Origin: an uncultured Clostridia bacterium
GTDB lineage: Bacteria; Bacillota; Clostridia; Christensenellales; Aristaeellaceae
Length of the DNA stretch: 5,319 nucleotides
Reading direction: 5' to 3'
Assembly (NCBI GenBank): GCA_946626395.1
Contig: CAMOUF010000163.1
Span: 1 to 5,319, forward strand
A program made the translations under genes and the position numbers. Position 1 is the stretch's first letter. Every line of letters begins with the position of its first letter. Below the pieces are notes generated by a model, which did no database searches, was not told where the DNA came from, and was given only the letters and a program-made list of their open reading frames with translations. This document shows, piece by piece, positions 1-4,967 of the stretch.

Positions 1-2
1 CC

Positions 3-317
3 GGCGTGACCCAGAAATCTTTGCTGGAGGCCGCCGCGGGAAAAACCGCCGCAGCAAAAACAACCGCAGCAAAAACCACAGCAGCAAAAACCACCGCGAA
101 AAAGCCTGCCGCGTCCGCTGCCGACACGGTCAAGCTCACCGCGGCGGAAAAGCGGATGCTGGAATTATACCGGGCGGCCAGCGCTTCCCTGCGGAAGGAC
201 GCGGAAGCCGTGCTGAAAGGGGATAAGCAGGTGCAGGAGGAAGGCGGCGGCAATCCCCTGATGGAAGGCCTGGTGGGCGGCGCGCTGGAAATCCTGTCCA
301 ACCTGGGAAAAAAATAG
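3..317 (+). CDS. Ala/Lys-rich protein of unknown function, probably the C-terminal part of a longer gene
   Basis: The reading frame is open from the left edge to a TAG stop at 315-317. The first possible start is a GTG at 6-8, but only five bases precede it, so no ribosome binding site can be seen. I therefore treat the gene as 5'-partial. Numbering from that GTG, residues 14-33 are a low-complexity Thr-Ala-Ala-Lys repeat (TAAKT units), like the basic tails of histone-H1-like bacterial proteins or a flexible linker. Residues 40-75 are charged and probably helical (AAEKRMLELYRAA, then a Lys/Asp/Glu-rich part). A Gly-rich turn (EEGGGNP) follows, then a short amphipathic helix ending LGKK. I do not recognise the family. 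No membrane segment or catalytic motif is visible. The gene converges on the minus-strand surface-protein gene and is followed 16 nt later by a strong hairpin. Coding use is plausible from codon content, but function is unknown. Confidence 0.6.
   Translation, partial: GVTQKSLLEAAAGKTAAAKTTAAKTTAAKTTAKKPAASAADTVKLTAAEKRMLELYRAASASLRKDAEAVLKGDKQVQEEGGGNPLMEGLVGGALEILSNLGKK
46..105 (+). repeat. 15-bp in-frame tandem repeat encoding TAAKT-type units
   Basis: Four consecutive 15-base units (46-60, 61-75, 76-90 and a degenerate 91-105) share the core GCAGCAAAAA. The core recurs exactly at 51, 66 and 81, a period of 15. The unit is a multiple of three, so copy-number change would lengthen or shorten the Thr/Ala/Lys tract without shifting the frame. 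The copies differ mainly in the first five bases, and the last copy reads GCGAAAAAGC in place of the core. Confidence 0.8.
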
Positions 318-333
318 GTTCAAAATAATCATT

Positions 334-380
334 TGTGGGGGAAACCGCTCTTTGGATGCCAAAGAGCGGTTTCCCCCACA
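334..380 (+). terminator. Perfect long hairpin behind the plus-strand gene, probable 3'-end structure or terminator without U-tract
   Basis: Bases 334-353 and 361-380 are perfect reverse complements. Two more G-C pairs (354-355 with 359-360) close a 22-bp stem with a three-base loop ATG. It begins 16 nt after the TAG of the plus-strand gene, where a terminator would be expected. The plus-strand 3' flank (CCCTTTCCGAG) has no run of T, so it is not a textbook intrinsic terminator in that direction. On the minus strand the flank AATGATTATTTTG is only modestly T-rich. It may act as an mRNA 3' stabiliser, a bidirectional stop between convergent genes, or be a copy of a dispersed palindrome. Confidence 0.5.
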
Positions 381-476
381 CCCTTTCCGAGAAAGCAATT
401 AAGGATATAATAGCAGGAATATAATGGAATTCCTCATAATATTTTGTGTTGAAACAAAAAGAAATGTATCAGTCAT

Positions 477-512
477 AAAAAGAAAGGGCCTGTGGGAAAA
501 AACCACAGGCCC
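477..512 (-). terminator. Rho-independent terminator of the large surface-protein gene
   Basis: On the minus strand a perfect 10-bp stem (GGGCCTGTGG pairing with CCACAGGCCC, plus positions 486-495 and 503-512) encloses a seven-base loop. It is followed by the T-rich tract TTTCTTTTT (complement of 477-485). It lies 27 nt past the TGA stop of the 1069-codon gene. The other flank (GATTTGCTTTTACTTTG on the plus strand) is also somewhat T-rich, so the structure may stop transcription from both converging genes. Confidence 0.88.
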
Positions 513-539
513 GATTTGCTTTTACTTTGAGATGCACGA

Positions 540-3500
540 TCATTGGGCTTCGCACAGGAACTCCGTATTGTCGGAAATCATGCGGGTCACCAGCTCCTCG
601 GTGATTTCCGGGAAGCTGGGATAGCAGAGACCAAACAGCTCCGCATGGGCGGTCAAGTATTGATCGAAGGCCAGCCGCTGAGACAGCATCAAGTGCTGGA
701 TGCTTTCATCCGCTTCAGCGCGGCGGTTCACAAAATCCTGATCCATGGCCTGCTGCCAAAGACGCTGAGCTCCACGCCAGGCGGAAATCTGGACGTCGGC
801 GTTCCCTGCGCTTTTCAGCAGCGTCATGACCTGTTCTTCCGTGACCGCGTGATTCTCACAAAGATCCACCCGGTAATGGGAACCGGAGGCCTGGCTCAGC
901 ACATCGATCCTGGCGCACTGGGAGGAGAAAGCATTGCTGCTGAGCATCGCATAGCGGCCGCTGGTCAGGCTGTCCAGACGGGCCTGATCCGGCGCGTGGA
1001 AGGCGGAGCACAGCCGCAGGCACATTTCTTCCATCTGCTGGCAAAGCAGCCTGCACTGGAGCACCTCATCCTCCGGGTGCTGAGCGGAAAGGAGCGCTTC
1101 GCTGTCTTCCAAATAAGCTGTGCATTGGAGATAAGCGTTTTGTACGGCGGCCCGGGCTTCCCCCTGGGAGGCGGCAAAAATCTCCTGATACTCAGCATTC
1201 AGGGCGGTTTTCCAGGTTTCTTTGGCTTGTTGCCAGGCAGCGGACTTTTCTTCATCCGTCATGATGCCGGAAGTCAGCGCGTCCACGGCCTGGGCCGTGG
1301 CGGTATGGGTGGGGCAGGTCTGCCAGGCAAATTCAGACATGCTGCTGCCCTTGGCGATCAGGGAACCCACGCAGCCCGCATCGTCCGCGGCAAAGTCAAC
1401 AGCGCCGACCATTTCCGATTCATCCCCGGTGATTTTGCAGAGGATCAGGGGAGAGGTTACCAAGGAAGCGGCGCTCTGGCCAGCCGAAGTATAGCGGATA
1501 AACGCCTGCTGGGCAACGCTGCCCGCTTTCAGGAAGGAATCCTTCACCGCATAAGCAAGGTTCCATTCCGCCATTGCGCCGGGCTCCAACTGGGCCGTTT
1601 CCCTTTCGATCTGATCAACCCGGTCGCTCATCAGGCTGTACAGGCGGAGGTCCGTGAGGGGCTCATCGCTCAGGTTGGCAGCTGTCACGGTGAAGCGAAT
1701 GATTTCACCCAAGGTATAATACTGCCTGTTTTCCGGCGCGCTGCTTTCCTGGCAGGAAAGGAGGAGCACGCCGTTGCCCCCGTATTGCCGGGCATCGGTG
1801 CTCACGGCCACGTCCAGCGTGTCGGCAAATACCTTGTTATCAGTGCCTTTGGTGTTCTGAACGGAGGCAAATACGGTGTGAGTGAAGCTGCCGTTTTGAA
1901 TATCCTGAAGGGTGATGATATGGCGGTAGGTGGATTTAAGCAGGGTCATTTCGGTGGCGATTTTCTCCCGGGAAGCCGTTTGAAGCAGCGCCCCGTCCTC
2001 GTCCTGCTCATACAGATACACGTTGGTCAGCACAGTATTGGAAACGTTTTTCAGGGTGGTCGTGATTTCCACGGCTTCGCCCAGGCCGTAGGAAACGCCG
2101 TTGGCAGGCTGGGAGGAAAGCGCCTGAGAAAGCTGAATGGGCATTGCCGGGGCGTTTTGCTGGGATTTTTCCATGGGCGTCAGCACGGGCTCGCTGATCG
2201 CTGTGATGAATTCGCCCGGTTCATTTGCCTCCCATACCGCATAGGCAATATTGTATACACAGCCAAGGTTCCCGTCCTCCGGGGTGACGGTATAATCCCC
2301 GGTAACGAACCGCATTTCGCCGGGCTTGATGAGATCATAGTGGGCCAGAGACGCATACTGGGAAGGGCCGCCGTGGAAAGCGTAAATAGTCACGTTTTTC
2401 ATGGGCAGACTGGAGGGGTTCACCACGGCGGCCTGATAGGTGATCGTTTCCAGATTGCAGAAGGATTCTCCGTTTTCGGGGGAAGAAACCACCTCGCAGG
2501 AGATATAGGGAGCATCCCCGCTGCCGCTGTCTGGCTCCTGCCAAGGAGTGTAGCCGGTTTGGGAAGGAAGCAGCACATGAGAAAGAGATACTGCGTTGGA
2601 GGCGGGGAAAGCGTCTCCTTCAGCTTCCGCGGCCTGCAAAGCGATAAACGTGGCCTCGACCCGTCCGGCTGTATCTTCGGTGGCGCTGTCGGGCAGGCAT
2701 TGATCGGCGGTAAAGGACGCGTTCGCCTGGAAGGAAACCGCTTCTCCGGGAGCCAGGGTAGCGCTGGGAGATGGAAGCAGGAAATCCGTTCCGTTCACGG
2801 TCATGCGGATCCCGGCCAGGAAAGCGGGGAAGGAATTGCCGTTGATCACAGTAAACAGGTATTCAGCGGGCTTTGTCATTTTCCCGGTGGGGTCCAAAGC
2901 GTATTGACCGGCAGCGTTCAGGGGCGCCACATACAGAGCCATCCGGCTGGCGGCGGCCTGATTCTGGACAAACCCGGTCAGCGGAACGGAAAGGGAAATG
3001 GGATTGGATTCAAAAATCAGGGTTTCTCCGGCGGTGGTGGAATAAGCGGAGGTCAGATGCGCCACGCGGTTCGCTTTGCCCTGCAGCGCGTCCTGAGGCA
3101 AAACGCGGATACGCAGGCCGATCACCACCGATTTGTCGGGGTCCAGCCTTCGATCGGTATAAAGCGACCAGGCGTCATAGGCTTCGTTTTGACCGCTGTA
3201 CTGAGGCTCAATGGAAAAATTTCTCAGTGTCAATGTCACATTGCCGCTGTTCGTGATGGTCAGCGCGGCGGTGACATATTCATCCTCCACGACGCCGTCC
3301 GGCTCCAGCTGAAAGGAAAGGCCGGGCTGTGGGTTTTCAGCGGTGATCATGGATGAGACCGGCCGCGGAGGGGCGGCGGTGAGGCCAGGGGAAGCAGGCG
3401 CTTCCGTAGCTGGATCATTCTGCTCCTCTACCGTGATATATTCGATCCAAGGTGTGGCTTCCGGCTCCTGTGGCTCCGTTGGCTCTTGGGGAACAGGGGG

Positions 3501-3749
3501 CAGGGTAGGAGCGGACTCGGGAACCGGCGTGTCCGGGAGGGACTCCGGCGTTGGGTCCGTGTCATGCGGCTCTTCAGGGGGAATCTCGGGAATCGTGGAA
3601 ACAGGCGGAGTTTCTTCTCCCGGTTGGCTTATTTCCTCCAAGCCCGGGCCGGGATCATCCGCCGGAATATCCTCCGCCAAGGCGCAGCCTATGGCCTGGA
3701 AAAGCAGAAGAAAAGTGAGCAGCATAGCCAATGCTTTTTTCATTTGCAT
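540..3749 (-). CDS. Large secreted or lipid-anchored multidomain surface protein with beta-sandwich repeats and C-terminal LprI-like units
   Basis: The 1069-residue product starts with a signal peptide: MQMKK, then a hydrophobic core to about residue 20. The core is followed by AIGC, a weak lipobox at Cys22, and by ALA-ED, a good signal peptidase I site after residue 25. Residues 26-130 are a Pro/Glu/Thr-rich stalk. About five beta-rich domains follow, roughly at 135-258, 265-395, 412-530, 537-650 and 660-770; the last three share a motif N-x-S...LT-N-V-x-L-Y like CARDB/DUF11-type adhesin domains. Residues 837-916 and 989-1068 are two helical units that align with each other and resemble LprI (DUF1311). 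There is no LPXTG motif or C-terminal membrane helix. The start at 3749 is chosen because AAGGAGGA ends 8 nt upstream; the Met two codons later would be 14 nt away. It has its own extended -10 promoter and a terminator. The inferred role is an envelope-bound binding or protective protein. The exact ligand is unknown, and the LprI assignment is by eye only. Confidence 0.9.
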   Translation of the reverse strand: MQMKKALAMLLTFLLLFQAIGCALAEDIPADDPGPGLEEISQPGEETPPVSTIPEIPPEEPHDTDPTPESLPDTPVPESAPTLPPVPQEPTEPQEPEATPWIEYITVEEQNDPATEAPASPGLTAAPPRPVSSMITAENPQPGLSFQLEPDGVVEDEYVTAALTITNSGNVTLTLRNFSIEPQYSGQNEAYDAWSLYTDRRLDPDKSVVIGLRIRVLPQDALQGKANRVAHLTSAYSTTAGETLIFESNPISLSVPLTGFVQNQAAASRMALYVAPLNAAGQYALDPTGKMTKPAEYLFTVINGNSFPAFLAGIRMTVNGTDFLLPSPSATLAPGEAVSFQANASFTADQCLPDSATEDTAGRVEATFIALQAAEAEGDAFPASNAVSLSHVLLPSQTGYTPWQEPDSGSGDAPYISCEVVSSPENGESFCNLETITYQAAVVNPSSLPMKNVTIYAFHGGPSQYASLAHYDLIKPGEMRFVTGDYTVTPEDGNLGCVYNIAYAVWEANEPGEFITAISEPVLTPMEKSQQNAPAMPIQLSQALSSQPANGVSYGLGEAVEITTTLKNVSNTVLTNVYLYEQDEDGALLQTASREKIATEMTLLKSTYRHIITLQDIQNGSFTHTVFASVQNTKGTDNKVFADTLDVAVSTDARQYGGNGVLLLSCQESSAPENRQYYTLGEIIRFTVTAANLSDEPLTDLRLYSLMSDRVDQIERETAQLEPGAMAEWNLAYAVKDSFLKAGSVAQQAFIRYTSAGQSAASLVTSPLILCKITGDESEMVGAVDFAADDAGCVGSLIAKGSSMSEFAWQTCPTHTATAQAVDALTSGIMTDEEKSAAWQQAKETWKTALNAEYQEIFAASQGEARAAVQNAYLQCTAYLEDSEALLSAQHPEDEVLQCRLLCQQMEEMCLRLCSAFHAPDQARLDSLTSGRYAMLSSNAFSSQCARIDVLSQASGSHYRVDLCENHAVTEEQVMTLLKSAGNADVQISAWRGAQRLWQQAMDQDFVNRRAEADESIQHLMLSQRLAFDQYLTAHAELFGLCYPSFPEITEELVTRMISDNTEFLCEAQ
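546..785 (-). repeat. LprI-like (DUF1311-like) helical unit, copy 2, at the extreme C-terminus of the surface protein
   Basis: This span encodes residues 989-1068, ending one residue before the stop. It aligns with copy 1 without gaps: both have A-W at unit positions 2-3, W at 10, A at 13, Y-L at 43-44, L at 50, P at 56, L at 65 and L-C at 77-78, about 15 identities in 80 by hand count. SQRLAFDQY...HAEL resembles the SQ-x-A-[WF]-x-x-Y-R-D-A-x-x-E core of LprI proteins, and the E-L-V-x-R-M ending fits their last helix. Confidence 0.5.
1002..1241 (-). repeat. LprI-like (DUF1311-like) helical unit, copy 1, within the surface protein
   Basis: This span encodes residues 837-916. It has the family-like layout W-x(3)-LN-x-x-Y ... 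Q-x-A-Y ... Y-L-x-x-x-E-x-L, then a cysteine-rich last helix (Cys at 876, 899, 903, 910 and 914). It aligns without gaps over 80 residues with the second copy at 546-785. Known LprI proteins are small secreted helical lysozyme inhibitors. That this copy binds lysozyme is only an inference. Confidence 0.5.
1434..2507 (-). repeat. Three beta-type protein domains in exact 124-residue register within the surface protein
   Basis: This span encodes residues 415-772. A conserved proline sits at residues 424, 548 and 672, spaced exactly 124 apart. Measured from it, all three copies keep Glu at +10, Asn at +20, Leu or Met at +26 and Tyr at +32 (for example NVSNTVLTNVYLY in the second copy and NLSDEPLTDLRLY in the third). 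The pattern N-x-S-x(3)-L-x-x-[VL]-x-[LI]-Y is that of tandem Ig-like or CARDB/DUF11-type domains on bacterial surface proteins. Sequence has diverged strongly outside these positions, so the duplication is old. Confidence 0.75.
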
Positions 3750-3757
3750 CGCGTTTG

Positions 3758-3765
3758 TCCTCCTT
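3758..3765 (-). promoter_or_regulatory. Ribosome binding site of the surface-protein gene
   Basis: The minus strand reads AAGGAGGA, a near-perfect anti-16S match, 8 nt before the ATG at 3749. It decides the start in favour of that ATG over the in-frame ATG at 3743, which would have a 14-nt spacing. Confidence 0.88.
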
Positions 3766-3817
3766 ATCGGATGCTGAGGATGAAATCCCTCTTGAATGCA
3801 TTTTGATGCCTGATTGT

Positions 3818-3826
3818 ATTATATCA
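3818..3826 (-). promoter_or_regulatory. Extended -10 promoter for the surface-protein gene
   Basis: The minus strand carries TGATATAAT, a perfect extended -10 element (TG-n-TATAAT), about 70 nt upstream of the ATG. This gives a leader of roughly 60 nt. No good TTGACA-like -35 box lies 16-18 nt upstream, which is normal for extended -10 promoters. Two further TATAAT matches on the same strand (at 3853-3858 and 3878-3883) lie in A+T-rich DNA and may be alternative starts. Confidence 0.6.
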
Positions 3827-3914
3827 AAGAAACAGCGGCAGAAGCTGAATCAATTATAAACTTTTCATCAACGATTCATTATAAAATCATGAATTTTGAT
3901 CAATAACGCGGCAT

Positions 3915-3944
3915 AAAAAACGCGCCAGCCAAGGGGCTGACGCG
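3915..3944 (-). terminator. Rho-independent terminator of the coiled-coil membrane-protein gene
   Basis: On the minus strand, CGCGTCAGCC pairs with GGCTGGCGCG as a 10-bp stem containing one U-G wobble. The loop is four bases, and six T follow (complement of 3915-3920). It sits 33 nt after the TAA stop of the 286-codon gene and separates that gene from the promoter of the surface-protein gene. Confidence 0.92.
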
Positions 3945-3977
3945 GGATTTATGAGGGTCTGGAAGACGCCGGATGGC

Positions 3978-4838
3978 TTATTCAGCCGAAGCGGCGCCAA
4001 AGGGCAATTGGTAGCGGGCACACTCTTCACCGGTCACGCTGTACACGACGACAGTGATCACGCAGCCGGGCTTGACCTCGTCCAGCTTCAGTTCACTGAT
4101 GTCCTTATATTCAGCGATCACGTTGCCCTGAGCGTCAGTCACGATGGCGCCGGCCTGGCCCACCTTCAGGCTTTCCTGCAGCTGGGCGATCTGGGCGGTG
4201 GTGCTTTCCAGAGAGGCTTTGAGGGCGTCGCGTTCTCCGGTCACCACAGCCAGGGCCTGCTGGCTCTGGCTCAGGGCGGCGGCGGTTTCAGCTGCGGAGG
4301 CCTCCAGGGCGCTGATCTGCTCGTTGGCGGCAGCCAAAGCGGTCTTGGTCTGGCTCAGCTCGTCGTCCGTGGGGCCTATCAGGGTTTCCAGGGCAGAGCG
4401 GGTCTGCTCCAGGCTGGAGGTAAGCTGCTCGGCGGCGTTGCTGGTATTGGCCTGCAGGGCATCCCGTTCCGTGGTGATGGTGTTCAGGGCATCGGCAGCT
4501 TCCTGGGCCTTGGCTTCCGCAGCAGTGGCTTTGTTTTCCGCTTCGGTGATTTTGGCTTCCGCGGCCTGCACCTTGCTTTCAGCTTCTTCCAGCTTGGACT
4601 GGGTTTCCTGAACCAGGGTTTCCGCTGCCTGGATCTTTTCGTTCATGGCGCTGGTGGCTTCCTCCACCTTCTTCTGGGCGGCGGCGTCCGCTTCGGTGAG
4701 CTGACGGGACAGGGTGGCCTTGTCAGACTGCAGCTGGGCGATCTGGTCGCTCAGGCTGTTGCGCTGGCCCGCGAAAACGGCGACCAGCACCACGGCGATG
4801 ATAATGATAGGCAGAACGATCCAAATAGACTTTTTCAT
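3978..4838 (-). CDS. Single-pass membrane protein with long coiled coil and small C-terminal domain, function unknown
   Basis: The 286-residue product has a short basic N-terminus (MKK), one membrane helix at about residues 4-22 (IWIVLPIIIIAVVLVAVFAG) and then an almost purely helical Ala/Glu/Gln-rich region to about 225. Residues 72-113 form six clean heptads, four of them starting A-E-x-K. A break at 154-160 (IGPTDDE) divides the coil. Residues 114-145 and 192-223 are related, both with T-x-E-R-D-A-L-x-A, which suggests internal duplication. Residues 228-281 form a small probably beta domain (DAQGNVIAEY ... VITVVVYSVTG). The membrane helix is not followed by a signal cleavage site, so it is most likely an anchor with the coil outside the cell. 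The ATG at 4838 has AAGGAGA 7 nt upstream. It follows fusA, with a terminator between them. The coil could be a spacer or scaffold in the envelope; homology inferred from coils alone would be unreliable. Confidence 0.9.
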   Translation of the reverse strand: MKKSIWIVLPIIIIAVVLVAVFAGQRNSLSDQIAQLQSDKATLSRQLTEADAAAQKKVEEATSAMNEKIQAAETLVQETQSKLEEAESKVQAAEAKITEAENKATAAEAKAQEAADALNTITTERDALQANTSNAAEQLTSSLEQTRSALETLIGPTDDELSQTKTALAAANEQISALEASAAETAAALSQSQQALAVVTGERDALKASLESTTAQIAQLQESLKVGQAGAIVTDAQGNVIAEYKDISELKLDEVKPGCVITVVVYSVTGEECARYQLPFGAASAE

Positions 4839-4845
4839 ATTGACA

Positions 4846-4852
4846 TCTCCTT
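4846..4852 (-). promoter_or_regulatory. Ribosome binding site of the coiled-coil membrane-protein gene
   Basis: The minus strand reads AAGGAGA, 7 nt before the ATG at 4838. The fusA terminator's T-tract ends only about 23 nt upstream, so no normal promoter fits between the two elements. Confidence 0.85.
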
Positions 4853-4875
4853 TGATTAAAGAATAACGAAGGTAG

Positions 4876-4910
4876 AAAAAAAGAAGGAGAGAAAGGAGCT
4901 TCTCCTTCTT
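4876..4910 (-). terminator. Rho-independent terminator between the EF-G gene and the coiled-coil gene
   Basis: On the minus strand, AAGAAGGAGA (complement of 4901-4910) pairs perfectly with TCTCCTTCTT (complement of 4881-4890) around a ten-base loop, and a run of T follows (complement of 4876-4880, extending the T's of the stem). The stem is purine/pyrimidine-rich and weaker than the upstream hairpin at 4918-4944. This suggests partial termination that lets some transcripts reach the coiled-coil gene. Confidence 0.8.
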
Positions 4911-4917
4911 CCCCGGG

Positions 4918-4944
4918 AGCGGGCTCCCCCCAGGGGAACCCGCT
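4918..4944 (-). other. GC-rich hairpin after the EF-G stop codon
   Basis: In the minus-strand RNA, AGCGGGTTCCCC pairs with GGGGAGCCCGCT as a 12-bp stem (one U-G wobble) around the loop TGG. It starts 23 nt after the TAA stop. It has no T-run of its own but is followed 7 nt later by the U-tract hairpin at 4876-4910, so the two form a tandem 3' structure. It may protect the fusA mRNA 3' end or pause polymerase. Confidence 0.65.
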
Positions 4945-4967
4945 TGCTTCCCAGGGCAGAAAAAGCA

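Larger units (their letters stand above)
3750..3977. other. A+T-rich intergenic region between the two envelope-protein genes
   Basis: This 228-bp gap contains no supportable gene. From right to left it holds the 3' flank and terminator of the coiled-coil gene (3915-3944), an A+T-rich stretch (3800-3910) with three minus-strand TATAAT matches, and the leader and ribosome binding site of the surface-protein gene. Short palindromes are present (TTGATCAA at 3896-3903, AATGCATT at 3795-3802, and ATTCAT/ATGAAT arms at 3874-3879 and 3889-3894). None is recognised as a known operator. Confidence 0.6.

Noticed and set aside
46..105. Possible CRISPR-like array at the left end
   Set aside because: The repeats are direct 15-bp units without spacers, and they encode a periodic protein tract in frame.
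424..624. 66-codon plus-strand frame starting ATG GAA TTC with TATAAT motifs just upstream (406-411)
   Set aside because: It runs through the terminator hairpin at 486-512 and into the antisense of the surface-protein 3' end. The AGGA upstream is weak, the TATAAT is too close to the ATG to leave a proper leader, and no -35 box is seen.
543..3356. 937-codon open frame on the plus strand
   Set aside because: It lies exactly codon-opposite the surface-protein gene, has Gly/His-rich low-sense composition, and shows no ribosome binding site, signal or domain. Its openness follows from missing TTA, CTA and TCA codons in the real gene.
3343..3806. Overlapping plus-strand frames of 144 and 106 codons rich in Gly/Ser/Arg
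   Set aside because: These are antisense to the Pro/Glu/Thr-rich stalk codons of the surface protein. The low-complexity composition is that of a shadow frame, not of a protein.
3951..4859. 302-codon open frame on the plus strand, rich in Gly/Leu/Phe
   Set aside because: It is the codon-aligned shadow of the coiled-coil gene, and its repetitive Gly-Leu-Gln pattern mirrors the Ala/Glu coil codons. The minus-strand gene has a ribosome binding site, membrane helix and terminator.
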